The translations under genes and the position numbers were made by a program. From Romboutsia_E sp900604535 (lineage in GTDB: Bacteria > Bacillota > Clostridia > Peptostreptococcales > Peptostreptococcaceae), in the NCBI RefSeq assembly GCF_900604535.1, contig NZ_UWOT01000009.1:73052-137051 (forward strand): a stretch of 64,000 bases of DNA, read 5' to 3'. The notes under the pieces are model-generated. The model was not told where the DNA came from. It saw only the letters and a list, made by a program, of their open reading frames with translations, and ran no database searches. Within the stretch, counting starts at the first letter, position 1, and every line of letters begins with the position of its first letter. Below are positions 17,739 through 27,675 of the stretch, in pieces.

Positions 17739-18317
17739 ATGAATATAATCTTAGCATCAGCATCTCCAAGAAGAAAAGAAATCTTAGAGAATGTAAATTT
17801 AAAATTTACAGTAATTGCAAGTGATATAGAAGAGGTTATATTAGAAAATGAACCTCCAAAAGATCTTGTTATGAGATTGGCTTTTGAAAAATGTATGGAT
17901 GTTGCAATTAAAAATAAAGATGATTTAGTTATTGGTGCAGACACTATTGTAGTTTTGCAGAATAAGATTTTAGAGAAACCTAAAAATCAAGAGGATGCAT
18001 ACAATATGATAAAATCTTTATCTAATAAAAAACATCAAGTAATAACGGGTATTAGTTTAATAAACTTAAGTTCAGATAAAAAAGTGATAGATTATGTAGT
18101 TAGTGAAGTTACTTTTAAAGATTTATCTGATGAGTTAATAAGAGATTACATAAGCACTAATGAATCTTTAGATAAAGCAGGAGCTTATGGAATACAAGGA
18201 TATGGTAGTTTATTAGTTGAAAGTATAAATGGAGATTACTTTAATATAGTAGGCTTACCAATTTCTAAAATAAGCAATCTACTAAAAGAGCATTTTGACG
18301 TAAATCTTTTCAAGTAA
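17739..18317 (+). CDS. maf: Nucleoside triphosphate pyrophosphatase (Maf family)
   Basis: A 192-residue house-cleaning pyrophosphatase that hydrolyses dTTP, UTP and modified nucleotides. The N-terminal L-A-S-A-S-P-R-R substrate motif (residues 5-12), the G-A-D-T-I-V motif (about 67) and the K-P motif follow in the usual order. It begins the maf-radC-mreB cluster typical of Firmicutes. Confidence 0.95.
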   Translation: MNIILASASPRRKEILENVNLKFTVIASDIEEVILENEPPKDLVMRLAFEKCMDVAIKNKDDLVIGADTIVVLQNKILEKPKNQEDAYNMIKSLSNKKHQVITGISLINLSSDKKVIDYVVSEVTFKDLSDELIRDYISTNESLDKAGAYGIQGYGSLLVESINGDYFNIVGLPISKISNLLKEHFDVNLFK

Positions 18318-18344
18318 ATGAAACTTTTATGGAGGATGATTTAT

Positions 18345-19043
18345 CTGAAGGAATCTTTGGGTTGTTCTAGAAAACTAAAAGATATGGTATTAGAAGAGAG
18401 ACCGAGAGAAAAAATGATTTTAAAAGGTGTAAAATATTTATCTAATGCTGAATTATTAGCAATATTGCTTAGAACAGGGACAAAAAATAGGAATGCTATT
18501 GAACTAGCTAACTATATAATAAATAAAGACTTACAAGGAATAAGACATTTACAAGATATAAGTATAGAAGAATTATGTGAAATTGATGGGATCGGATTAT
18601 CTAAAGCTACACAGATTAAAGCTGCTTTAGAACTTGGACTGAGGGTTTCAAGTGCTAGGCCCAGTAAGTATAAAGTAAAAAATCCTTGGGACATATATAA
18701 GTATTATATGGAAAGCTTAAGGTATGAACAAAAAGAAATTTTTAAGGTAGTTCTTTTAAATACAAAAAATGAAATTATAACAGACGTAGATGTGTCTGTT
18801 GGAACTTTAAATTCATCATTGGTTCATCCAAGGGAAGTTTTTAAAGAAGCAATTAAGAGAAGTAGTAACAAAATGATTTTAATCCATAATCATCCATCAG
18901 GAAATATTGAACCTTCAAAAGAGGATAAAAGTATTACTGATAGACTTATTAGATGTGGAGATATAATAGGTATAGAAATTATTGATCATATAATAATTGG
19001 TGATGGTTTATATTATAGTTTTAAGGAAAACATGATAATTTGA
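18345..19043 (+). CDS. radC: RadC/JAMM-family DNA repair protein
   Basis: The frame is open from 18318, directly after the maf stop codon. GGAGG at 18331-18335 points to CTG 18345 as a possible start (about 232 aa); the exact start is uncertain. The L-E-E-R-P-R-E-K and L-S-N-A-E-L-L-A-I-L-L motifs are followed by a helix-hairpin-helix, then the JAMM/MPN+ metal site with H-N-H-P-S-G-N and a downstream Asp. Despite the name, its role in repair is not established in this family. Confidence 0.9.
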   Translation: MKESLGCSRKLKDMVLEERPREKMILKGVKYLSNAELLAILLRTGTKNRNAIELANYIINKDLQGIRHLQDISIEELCEIDGIGLSKATQIKAALELGLRVSSARPSKYKVKNPWDIYKYYMESLRYEQKEIFKVVLLNTKNEIITDVDVSVGTLNSSLVHPREVFKEAIKRSSNKMILIHNHPSGNIEPSKEDKSITDRLIRCGDIIGIEIIDHIIIGDGLYYSFKENMII

Positions 19044-19070
19044 TTTAAGATAGTTGGAAGGAGCATTAAT

Positions 19071-20147
19071 ATGGCTAAAGAGAAGAAAGAAAAGAAAGAG
19101 AAAAAAGGATTTGGATCTTTATTCGGATTTGGAAAAATGACAAAGGATATGGGTATCGACTTAGGTACTGCAAATACGCTAGTTTATATAAAAGGTCAAG
19201 GTATAGTAGTAAGAGAGCCTTCAGTTGTTGCAATAAGAGATGATAGCAAAGAAGTTTTAGCTGTAGGCGAAGAAGCTAAAAGAATGATAGGTAGAACACC
19301 TGGAAATATAGTAGCTATAAGACCAATGAAGGATGGAGTTATAGCTGATTTTGATGTGACTCAATCAATGTTAAGTTATTTCATTCAAAAAGCAGCAGCT
19401 AAAAAAGGTGTTGTAAGTCCTAGAATAGCAATATGCGTACCATTTGGTGTTACAGATGTTGAAAAAAGAGCGATAGAAGAAGCAGCAAGACAAGCTGGAG
19501 CTAAAGATGCATATCTTATAGAAGAGCCAATGGCAGCTGCAATAGGTGCGGGTCTTAGTGTAGAAGAGCCAGAAGGTAATATGGTAGTAGATATCGGAGG
19601 AGGTACTTCTGAGATAGCAGTGATATCTTTAGGAGGTATAGTTTCAGCTGAATCAGTTAGAATCGGTGGTAATAAATTTGATGATGCTATAGTTGGATAT
19701 GTTAAGAAAGAATACAACTTAATGATCGGTGAAAGAACTGCAGAAGATATAAAAATCAGTATAGGATCTACTTTTAAAGAAGATCAAGAAAGCAATATGC
19801 AAATAAGAGGTAGAGATTTAATATCTGGATTACCAAAGACTGTAGAAATATCGTCTACAGAAGTTAGAGAAGCATTAAAAGAGCCAATAAGTGCTATAGT
19901 TGATGCAATAAAATCAACTTTAGAAAAAACTCCACCAGAATTAGCATCAGACATAATGGAAAATGGAATAATGTTAACTGGAGGGGGAGCATTACTTAGA
20001 GGATTAGATAAGTTAATAAAGCAAGAAACAGGAATGCCAGTAACAATAGCAGAGGAACCACTTGACTGTGTTGCATTAGGAACTGGTAAATCAGTAGAAG
20101 ATCAAGAAATATTCGAGAAAGTATTAATGATGAATACTAGAAGATAA
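19071..20147 (+). CDS. mreB: Rod shape-determining actin homologue MreB
   Basis: A 358-residue actin-fold ATPase that organises the elongation machinery. It shows D-L-G-T-A-N-T phosphate loop 1 (about 30), the VDIGGGTSEIAVIS phosphate loop 2 (about 174) and the G-G-G-A-L-L adenosine motif (about 300). A Lys-rich N-terminal stretch precedes the core, longer than in B. subtilis MreB, and may help membrane contact. First of mreBCD. Confidence 0.96.
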   Translation: MAKEKKEKKEKKGFGSLFGFGKMTKDMGIDLGTANTLVYIKGQGIVVREPSVVAIRDDSKEVLAVGEEAKRMIGRTPGNIVAIRPMKDGVIADFDVTQSMLSYFIQKAAAKKGVVSPRIAICVPFGVTDVEKRAIEEAARQAGAKDAYLIEEPMAAAIGAGLSVEEPEGNMVVDIGGGTSEIAVISLGGIVSAESVRIGGNKFDDAIVGYVKKEYNLMIGERTAEDIKISIGSTFKEDQESNMQIRGRDLISGLPKTVEISSTEVREALKEPISAIVDAIKSTLEKTPPELASDIMENGIMLTGGGALLRGLDKLIKQETGMPVTIAEEPLDCVALGTGKSVEDQEIFEKVLMMNTRR

Positions 20148-20164
20148 TAAAGTTGGTGATTGTC

Positions 20165-21061
20165 TTGAAATTTAATAATGATAAAAAGGACAAAAAAAGG
20201 GTTAATGTAAAAGTGATAGCAACGACTACAGTTGCTATCACTTTAATTGGAATTGTAGGAATATCTATTGGAAAGTATTCTGGGAATAATCCTTTTAAAT
20301 TTGGTGCAGTTTTGGATGCAACATCATCTATAGAAAGTAGCCTAAATAAGGGCTTTACATTTATAACAAATAACTTTAGTGAACTTATTAACTATAAGAA
20401 AAATGCTAAAAAGCTAGAAGAGATAGAAGTTGAAAATGAAAAATTAAAACAAGAAATAGTAGAATTAAATAATACGCTAAGTAAAGGTCAATCATTAGAA
20501 AGTCTTAAAAAGGCTTTAAATTTTATTCCTGAAAATTATAAAGCAAATATGATATCGGCTAGTGTTGTAAGTAAAAACGATGGTAATTGGTATACTAGTT
20601 TTGTGATTGGGGCAGGAAGTAAGGATGGTGTAAAAAAAGATAGTTTAGTTGTCAATGGAAGTGGATTAGTTGGAGTTGTGTATGAGGTTTCAGAGAATTA
20701 TAGTAAGGCAATTTCACTTTTAGATACTAAATCATCAGTAAGTTTTAAATTATTAAAGAATTCTGACTTTAAAGGTATTTTAACTCAGGGAGCAAATATT
20801 AGTGATGGAGAACGTTACAAAGAAAATGGATATCTTCAAGGGTATATGTTTGACTCATCATATGATGTTTTACCTGGGGATACTTTAGTTACGTCAGGGT
20901 TAGGTCTGTATCCAGAAGGTATAATAATTGGTAAGGTAGATAAGGTAATAGATGATAAGAATCAATCCTTAAAGTATGTAGTTGTAAAGCCATACGTAGA
21001 TTTTAAAAATATTGATGATGTTATAATTATAGAACCAAGAGATAAAACGGATATAGGATAA
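20165..21061 (+). CDS. mreC: Rod shape-determining protein MreC
   Basis: A 298-residue bitopic membrane protein of the elongasome. I prefer TTG 20165 because GGTGAT lies just upstream, the same arrangement as before the PBP2 gene. A basic N-terminus and one membrane helix (about residues 18-38) lead into a coiled coil (about 75-110) and the external beta domain with the GLVGVV and D-T-L-V-T-S-G-L-G segments. Confidence 0.92.
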   Translation: MKFNNDKKDKKRVNVKVIATTTVAITLIGIVGISIGKYSGNNPFKFGAVLDATSSIESSLNKGFTFITNNFSELINYKKNAKKLEEIEVENEKLKQEIVELNNTLSKGQSLESLKKALNFIPENYKANMISASVVSKNDGNWYTSFVIGAGSKDGVKKDSLVVNGSGLVGVVYEVSENYSKAISLLDTKSSVSFKLLKNSDFKGILTQGANISDGERYKENGYLQGYMFDSSYDVLPGDTLVTSGLGLYPEGIIIGKVDKVIDDKNQSLKYVVVKPYVDFKNIDDVIIIEPRDKTDIG

Positions 21062-21076
21062 AGGGGATAATAAATT

Positions 21077-21565
21077 ATGAAGAGATTTTTACTTTGTCTT
21101 ATAGGTATACTCCTTGTAATAATTGAGGGAAGTGTTACAAATTATATAGACCTATGTGGTGTTGGTATTAACCTTGTATTAATATATTGTACGATAATTT
21201 CTTTATATTTAAATGATCTTGAAGCTGGTATAATAGGAACTATAATAGGTCTTATAAAAGACATATCTATAGGTAGTATTTTTGGTGTTAATGCTTTAAT
21301 TCTATTTACAGTATGTTATGGAATTAGCACTTTAAGAAATAAAATTTATAAAGAAAGTTTTGTTACAATAGCGACTTTAGTAATTGTCACGAGTATATTT
21401 GACTCTATGGTAAACATTACTGCTACTACCTTGGTACATAATAGTTATGGAATATTAACTATGGTACTGAAAGGTATAGTAATTATACCACTAATAAATA
21501 GTATATTAAGCTTTATAATTTATAGTATTTTTAAAAAAAGTATATTAAAGCTTAAAGAAGAGTAG
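21077..21565 (+). CDS. mreD: Rod shape-determining protein MreD
   Basis: A 162-residue polytopic membrane protein with about five hydrophobic segments and little polar sequence, as expected of MreD. The identification rests on composition, size and position between mreC and the elongation PBP2. Confidence 0.9.
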   Translation: MKRFLLCLIGILLVIIEGSVTNYIDLCGVGINLVLIYCTIISLYLNDLEAGIIGTIIGLIKDISIGSIFGVNALILFTVCYGISTLRNKIYKESFVTIATLVIVTSIFDSMVNITATTLVHNSYGILTMVLKGIVIIPLINSILSFIIYSIFKKSILKLKEE

Positions 21566-21576
21566 TTGGTGATTGA

Positions 21577-24500
21577 ATGGACGATAAAAAAGTAAATGAT
21601 AGGTTTGTTATTATTAGAAATCTAATATTAGTAGTTTTTGCAGTTATACTGATAAAATTAGTATATATGGCTGTATTTAAATATGATTATTATATTGAGC
21701 AAGCTGAGAATAAGACGTATAAAGAAATTCCTATAAAAGCTGCTAGAGGTGATATAAAAGATAGGTATGGTAGGGTTTTAGCTACAACGAAAAATCAATT
21801 TACAGTTCAAGTTTCTGCAGATGGAATAAGTAAAACAGATTCAAAAAAGAATAGTAAATCTAATGAGATATCCTTAAAGTTAATAAACTTATTAGAATCA
21901 AATGGAGAAAGTTATACAGACGATTTCCCTATATATATAGAAAATGGTAAATATTATTATACATATGATAAAGAAATAAGAGAATATAAAGATTCTAAAG
22001 GAATTCCTCAAGATTTAAATGCAAAAGAGAGTTTTTATTATTTAGTAGATAAATTAATAGATGAGGGTGTTTTATCTAATGAAGATAAAAGGCTAGAAGC
22101 GTCAAAATTACAAGCTAAATTAAACAAAAATGGAGAGTATCCACCAATTTTAGTAAGTAAATGGATGTTTACAGCAGAGAAAAATAAAAATGACTGGTTA
22201 GCATCATTTAAGATAACTGATTCAAATATAAGTGCAAAAGAAGCTTTTAATAAAATTAAAGATTATTATAGTGATGATACAACTCTACCTTTAAATAAAA
22301 ATATGAGTGATGAAGATGCTAGAAAAGTTCTTGTTGTTAGAAATTTATTAAAATCACAAGGATATTCTAGATATAATCCAGTTACTATAGCACAAGGTGT
22401 AAGTGAATCGACTATATCTCAAATTGAGGAGAAGCTTATGGAAATGCCTGGAGTATCTGTAAATAGTCAGCCTGTAAGATACTACCCAAGTGGAACCCTT
22501 GCATCTCATATACTGGGTTATATAGGGAAAATACCGTCTACGAGTGAGTCTACATATTTAGAAAATGGATACTCAAAAAGTGATTTAGTAGGGCTTTCAG
22601 GCATAGAAAAAAGTTATGAAGATCAATTAAGAGGAACTGATGGATATAAAAAAGTTCAAGTTGATGCTTTAGGTAAGATAACTAAGGAAATAGAGGTATC
22701 AGAACCTGAATCAGGAGATACTGTTTATTTAAGTATAGATAAAGATTTACAAGAAGTTGCTCAAGATTCCTTAACTAGAACATTAGAGTTTGCTAGAAAG
22801 GGAGGTACATTTGAGAGTATATATGGAAATAAATCGGGTGGTGGAACAGCACCTAATGCACAATCTGGAGCTGTTATTGCTATAGATGTTAAGACTGGAG
22901 ATGTATTAGCGTCAGTTAGTTATCCATCATATGATCCAAATATGTTTACTAAGGGTAGTGTATCTTATGATGAATATCAAACGTTACTACCTGAAAATAG
23001 CAATGACTCTTTAGCTCCTAGTAAACTATTAAACTTAGTTACACAAGGGGTATTCCAACCTGGATCCACATTTAAAATGATAACTGGTATGGCAGCACTT
23101 GAAAATGGTTTAAATCCTAATTATACTATAAATGACCCTGGGTATATAAAGCTTGGAAATAGATATTTTGCTGACTATGTATGGCATAAATCTAAAAGTA
23201 ATCATGGGGCTACAAATTTATATAAGGCGATACAAGAATCATGTAATATTTACTTCTATACAATAGGTAGTGGTAAAAACTGGAGTGGTGGGTCTGACCC
23301 AAATGTAGATATGGGACCAGAAAAAATATTAGAATATGCTAACTTATTTGGACTAAGTGAAAAGACAGGATTAATAGATGAAATAGAAGAAAGAAACGGT
23401 ACAGTTCCTACAACTGAACAAAAGCTTGAATCTACTAAGACATTATTAAAATCTTATTTAAATAAAAATATGGCTAATGATTTTACTGATATAACAAAGG
23501 AAAAAAATCCAGATGAATTTGAAAGTAGAATTGATGAAATTGTAAGTTGGGCAGATGAAGAAAAGACTCCTGGAAGAGTTGAAGCTATAAATAGATTATT
23601 AGAATTAAAAGTAAAAGAAGATAGAGCAGAGGACTTAGCTGACCACATAGTTTTTGATTATCTAAATCAAGCTAAATGGACAACAGCGGACACATTTAAC
23701 CTTGCGATAGGTCAAGGTGAGAATGCATATACTCCAGCTCAAATGGCTAGATATGTAGCAGCTATAGCAAACGGAGGAAATTTATTAGAATTATCTGTAG
23801 TTAAAAAGACAATATCTAGTGATTATAAAGATGTAGTTGAAGACACAAATGAATCAACAAAAATAAATTTCAAAAACAGTGATAATCTAAAAGATTTAGT
23901 TCAAGGTATGAAGCAAATGACAACTTTGAGTAGTGCAAGAACTACATTTGCAGGTTTAGATGTAGAAGTAGCGGCTAAAACTGGTACAGCTGAAAAAAGT
24001 GGTAAAATTCCAACTGCTAATGAATATGAATATTTATTAAGTCATATGGGATCTTATGGTGTTTCAGAAACAGAAGCGGTAGCTCTTGCTAATAAACTAA
24101 TGGAAGAAAGAGAAGCAGAGCTTACAGCAGAGAGAATAGAAGAAATAAATGAGCAGTTAAAAGATAAAGAGTTAGATGAAGATGAAAGAAAATCACTAGA
24201 AGATGAACTAGCTGAAGGTGTAAATGAGAAGTTAGAAGATTCAGATAAAGTAAAATCGGCTTACTTAAGAAAAGCTATAAAAGAACTAAATCCTAAAATA
24301 AGTGATGATACTATAGATCAATTTAAATCAGATTATGGTGCTTTTGCATGGACTGTAGCATTTGCTCCTGCTGATAATCCTGAAATAGCTGTAGTATCTA
24401 TGATACCTCAAGGTAATGAAAGTTCATATGCATTATTACCTGTAAGAGAGGTAATAGGTGCTTATATGGGATTAAATAACAAAAAGAATACAACTGCTGG

Positions 24501-24582
24501 TGAAAAAACAAGTAATACTGAAGATAATAGTGTTGTTAATGGCGAAGAAGATATAAATTTTGGATCACAAATCAAAAATTAA
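21577..24582 (+). CDS. mrdA: Penicillin-binding protein 2 (elongation transpeptidase), enlarged
   Basis: A 1001-residue class B PBP with one N-terminal membrane helix, a dimerisation region (ARGDIKDRYGR) and a transpeptidase domain: S-T-F-K (about 508), S-C-N (about 558) and K-T-G-T (about 806). Usual PBP2 proteins are 600-700 residues. The extra length lies partly in the transpeptidase domain: about residues 610-700 between SxN and KTG, and a charged coiled-coil-like stretch of about 100 residues right after K-T-G-T. It sits with mreBCD upstream and minCDE-rodA downstream. Confidence 0.93.
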   Translation: MDDKKVNDRFVIIRNLILVVFAVILIKLVYMAVFKYDYYIEQAENKTYKEIPIKAARGDIKDRYGRVLATTKNQFTVQVSADGISKTDSKKNSKSNEISLKLINLLESNGESYTDDFPIYIENGKYYYTYDKEIREYKDSKGIPQDLNAKESFYYLVDKLIDEGVLSNEDKRLEASKLQAKLNKNGEYPPILVSKWMFTAEKNKNDWLASFKITDSNISAKEAFNKIKDYYSDDTTLPLNKNMSDEDARKVLVVRNLLKSQGYSRYNPVTIAQGVSESTISQIEEKLMEMPGVSVNSQPVRYYPSGTLASHILGYIGKIPSTSESTYLENGYSKSDLVGLSGIEKSYEDQLRGTDGYKKVQVDALGKITKEIEVSEPESGDTVYLSIDKDLQEVAQDSLTRTLEFARKGGTFESIYGNKSGGGTAPNAQSGAVIAIDVKTGDVLASVSYPSYDPNMFTKGSVSYDEYQTLLPENSNDSLAPSKLLNLVTQGVFQPGSTFKMITGMAALENGLNPNYTINDPGYIKLGNRYFADYVWHKSKSNHGATNLYKAIQESCNIYFYTIGSGKNWSGGSDPNVDMGPEKILEYANLFGLSEKTGLIDEIEERNGTVPTTEQKLESTKTLLKSYLNKNMANDFTDITKEKNPDEFESRIDEIVSWADEEKTPGRVEAINRLLELKVKEDRAEDLADHIVFDYLNQAKWTTADTFNLAIGQGENAYTPAQMARYVAAIANGGNLLELSVVKKTISSDYKDVVEDTNESTKINFKNSDNLKDLVQGMKQMTTLSSARTTFAGLDVEVAAKTGTAEKSGKIPTANEYEYLLSHMGSYGVSETEAVALANKLMEEREAELTAERIEEINEQLKDKELDEDERKSLEDELAEGVNEKLEDSDKVKSAYLRKAIKELNPKISDDTIDQFKSDYGAFAWTVAFAPADNPEIAVVSMIPQGNESSYALLPVREVIGAYMGLNNKKNTTAGEKTSNTEDNSVVNGEEDINFGSQIKN

Positions 24583-24642
24583 AAGGATTTAATGGAGTTT
24601 GTGAAGAATATAGATAAAGATGATATCACTCTGGAGGTTGTT

Positions 24643-25323
24643 ATGTCTTTGAGAAAATTTACTCCGAAAGAATTAGTTGAATTCAAAGGAAATAAAAGAG
24701 GGATAATTTTAAATATTAAGAAAGTAGTTTCTTTTGATGAATTAAGAAATGGTATAATAGATAGGCTTGAAACCTCAGTAGGTTTTTTTAATGGAGCAAA
24801 AATTTGTGCCATTAATTGTGATTACTTAAGTGATATTCAAATACTAGAGCTCAAGCATGATATTGTTTCTAGATTTGATATTGAATTTATAGAAGAAGCT
24901 GATGAAGTTAAAAACAACAGTTTCGAGACTAAATATGTAAATAACTTAAGATCTGGTGAAAATGTTGATTTTGATGGCGATGTAGTTGTAATGAGAGATA
25001 TGAAGCCAGGCTCACAAATTAATTCAAAAGGAAATACGGTTGTCATGGGGGACATAAGTTCTGGAGCTAGGGTTGTTTCTGGCGGCAATGTTATTGTGAT
25101 GGGAAGTGTTACTGGATTTGTACATGCAGGAGCATTTGGAAATGAAAATGCTTATGTGGTGGCAAATCATTTGAATCCTAAAGTACTTCAAATTGCTAAT
25201 AATATGGCAGAGGCGCCGGATGATGAAGTTTATGAAAAAAAGAAAAAAATTAGCCCGGAAATTGCCTTTGTAAGTAAAGGTAGGATAATAATTGAAGATT
25301 ATTTATCCAAAACATTAAAATAA
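24643..25323 (+). CDS. minC: Septum site-determining protein MinC
   Basis: A 226-residue inhibitor of FtsZ ring formation. ATG 24643 is preferred because GGAGG lies 5 nt upstream; ATG 24592 in the same frame would add 17 residues. The N-terminal FtsZ-interacting domain (to about 95) is followed by the right-handed beta-helix with repeated V-V-M-x-D and G-x-N-x-V-V-M-G turns that binds MinD. Confidence 0.93.
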   Translation: MSLRKFTPKELVEFKGNKRGIILNIKKVVSFDELRNGIIDRLETSVGFFNGAKICAINCDYLSDIQILELKHDIVSRFDIEFIEEADEVKNNSFETKYVNNLRSGENVDFDGDVVVMRDMKPGSQINSKGNTVVMGDISSGARVVSGGNVIVMGSVTGFVHAGAFGNENAYVVANHLNPKVLQIANNMAEAPDDEVYEKKKKISPEIAFVSKGRIIIEDYLSKTLK

Positions 25324-25349
25324 TGATGAAATCCATAGGGGGTAATATT

Positions 25350-26147
25350 ATGAGCGAAGTTATAGTTATAACATCTGGTAAAGGTGGAGTTGGAAAAACT
25401 ACTACTGCCGCAAACTTAGGAACTGCTCTAAGTTTAGAAAATAAAAAGACTGTTGTAGTTGATGCAGATATTGGACTTAGAAATTTAGATGTAGTTATGG
25501 GTCTTGAAAATAGAATAGTATATGATATAGTTGATGTTGTTGAAGGGACTTGTAGATTAAAGCAAGCATTAATAAAAGATAAAAGATTTGATAATCTTTA
25601 TCTTTTACCAGCAGCTCAAACTAGAGATAAAAATGCTGTATCTGTTGAACAGATGTCAGAGTTATGTGAAAAGTTAAAAGAATCATTTGACTTTATTTTA
25701 ATAGATTGTCCAGCAGGTATTGAACAAGGATTTAAAAATGCTGTAGCGGGAGCTACAAGAGCTATAGTAGTTACAAATCCAGAAGTGTCAGCAGTAAGAG
25801 ATGCAGATAGAATCATAGGTCTATTAGAGTCTAATGAGATAAAAGATATAAGATTAATTATAAATAGAATAAGACATGATATGGTTAGACGTGGAGATAT
25901 GATGGATAAGCAAGATATATTAGAAATACTTGCTATAGATTTATTAGGATTAGTTCCTGATGACGAAAGTATAATTGTTTCAACTAATAAGGGTGAACCA
26001 GCTATACTTGATCAAAAATCTCTTGCTGGTCAAGCATATAAGAATATAACTAGAAGGATATTAGGAGAAGATGTTCCCTTACTAGAAATAGAGAATGATA
26101 ATAAGTTTTTCAATAAAATAAAGAGAATGTTTGGTATGGCTAAATAG
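25350..26147 (+). CDS. minD: Septum site-determining ATPase MinD
   Basis: A 265-residue deviant Walker A ATPase: S-G-K-G-G-V-G-K-T-T at residues 9-18. ATG 25350 follows GGGGGT; the open frame extends 27 nt upstream without a good site. The C-terminal K-I-K-R-M-F-G-M can form the amphipathic membrane-targeting helix. It recruits MinC to the membrane. Confidence 0.96.
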   Translation: MSEVIVITSGKGGVGKTTTAANLGTALSLENKKTVVVDADIGLRNLDVVMGLENRIVYDIVDVVEGTCRLKQALIKDKRFDNLYLLPAAQTRDKNAVSVEQMSELCEKLKESFDFILIDCPAGIEQGFKNAVAGATRAIVVTNPEVSAVRDADRIIGLLESNEIKDIRLIINRIRHDMVRRGDMMDKQDILEILAIDLLGLVPDDESIIVSTNKGEPAILDQKSLAGQAYKNITRRILGEDVPLLEIENDNKFFNKIKRMFGMAK

Positions 26148-26164
26148 AAAGGTAGGGATAATCC

Positions 26165-26449
26165 GTGTTAGATATATTTAAAGTTTTTTCGAATGAATCT
26201 AAATCGAGCAAATCGGTTGCCAAAGAAAGACTAAAATTAGTTTTGGTACATGATAGAGTGGATTGTTCTCCTCAACTTTTAGATATGATAAAAGATGATA
26301 TTTTAAAAGTTATAGCAAACTATGCAGATATAGAAGAAAATGGTCTAGAAATAAAAATGTCTAAATCAAGAGGGGAAAATGATGATATACCGGTATCTGC
26401 ATTAGTGGCTAATATACCATTAAAAAATATAAAAGATAGAAGGATGTAA
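26165..26449 (+). CDS. minE: Cell division topological specificity factor MinE
   Basis: A 94-residue protein starting at GTG 26165. The segment A-K-E-R-L-K-L-V-L-V-H-D-R (about 19-31) is the conserved MinD-stimulating helix. Presence of MinE, rather than DivIVA/MinJ alone, indicates an oscillating-type Min system, as in Clostridioides. Confidence 0.93.
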   Translation: MLDIFKVFSNESKSSKSVAKERLKLVLVHDRVDCSPQLLDMIKDDILKVIANYADIEENGLEIKMSKSRGENDDIPVSALVANIPLKNIKDRRM

Positions 26450-26465
26450 TCTAAGATAATATAAT

Positions 26466-26500
26466 ATAAGGGGGGTATTGTACTGATACATACCCCTTAT
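26466..26500 (+). terminator. Hairpin after minE
   Basis: The arms ATAAGGGG-GTAT and ATAC-TACCCCTTAT form a strong stem, but only a weak T-rich tail follows. It may be a partial terminator between minE and rodA. Confidence 0.5.
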
Positions 26501-26537
26501 TTACTTATATGTAAAAGTTTAGAAAGACGGTGATAGA

Positions 26538-27656
26538 TTGGGCACATATAAAAATACACTTAAATTAATAAAAGAATTGGACTGGAAGTTAATTTTTACT
26601 GTTTTAGCTATATTTACTTTTGGTATAATTATACTTAGTAGTGCAACCCATGTAAATGAAACAGGTAATTATAGTCAACTATATAAACAAGGCCTAGCCT
26701 TTGTACTAGGATGCATAATGATAGTTGGGATATTACTATTTGATTATAATTTATTGGGTAAATACTATAAAGGTCTTTATTTAATTAGCTTATTACTATT
26801 AGTAGTGGTACTAGTACCAGGTTTGGGTCAAGAAAGAGGTGGAGCTGTATCGTGGCTTAAGTTGGGTCCTCTAGATTTTCAAACATCGGAACTTGTAAAG
26901 CTTACATTCATACTTAGTTATGCGAAAATAGTTGAATCTAAGAAGGGTAAATTAAACACATTAAAAGAGATAATTCCATTAATTATCTATGCATTTCCTT
27001 TTATAGGTCTTTTATTTGCTCAACCAGACTTAGGTACAGCAATCGTATTTTGTTGTATAATTGCTGGTATGCTTTTTACGGCTGGGCTAAATATAAAATT
27101 AATAAAAAGAACTATAATAATAGGTTTAGTATCATTACCGATTATGTATATGATGATGGCTAGTCATCAAAAGGATAGAATAGAAGCATTTCTTCATCCA
27201 GATGATCCAAGTTATAAGGGTAATTATCAAGTTATACAATCATTAATAGCTATAGGGTCAGGTGGATTTACTGGGAAAGGATTATACCAAGGTAGTCAAA
27301 GTCAAAATGATTTCCTACCAGTTCAAGATAGTGACTTTATATTTGCAGTTATAGGAGAAGAATTGGGTGTATGGGGAATGTCTTTAGTTATAGTTATGTA
27401 CACTATTTTCTTGCTAAGAATGTTAGTAATAGCTAGGCAGGCAAAAGACTTCTATGGTACATTGATAGTTATAGGTGTAATGAGCATGTTTGCATACCAG
27501 ATAATACAAAATATAGGCATGACAGTAGCGTTAATTCCTGTAACGGGAGTAACATTACCATTTATAAGTTATGGGGGAAGTTCTTTACTTACATCCCTTG
27601 CAAACTTAGGTTTAGTATTAAATGTATGTATGAGAAAGAAGAAGATAAACTTTTAG
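26538..27656 (+). CDS. rodA: Rod-shape SEDS glycosyltransferase RodA
   Basis: A 372-residue SEDS-family peptidoglycan polymerase with about ten membrane helices. It shows the Q-P-D-L-G-T-A signature near residue 165 and P-F-I-S-Y-G-G-S-S near the C-terminus. It starts at TTG 26538 after CGGTGAT. Together with the PBP2 encoded upstream it forms the elongation synthase; the context favours RodA over FtsW. Confidence 0.92.
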   Translation: MGTYKNTLKLIKELDWKLIFTVLAIFTFGIIILSSATHVNETGNYSQLYKQGLAFVLGCIMIVGILLFDYNLLGKYYKGLYLISLLLLVVVLVPGLGQERGGAVSWLKLGPLDFQTSELVKLTFILSYAKIVESKKGKLNTLKEIIPLIIYAFPFIGLLFAQPDLGTAIVFCCIIAGMLFTAGLNIKLIKRTIIIGLVSLPIMYMMMASHQKDRIEAFLHPDDPSYKGNYQVIQSLIAIGSGGFTGKGLYQGSQSQNDFLPVQDSDFIFAVIGEELGVWGMSLVIVMYTIFLLRMLVIARQAKDFYGTLIVIGVMSMFAYQIIQNIGMTVALIPVTGVTLPFISYGGSSLLTSLANLGLVLNVCMRKKKINF

Positions 27657-27675
27657 CATAAAGGAGTAGGGGAAA

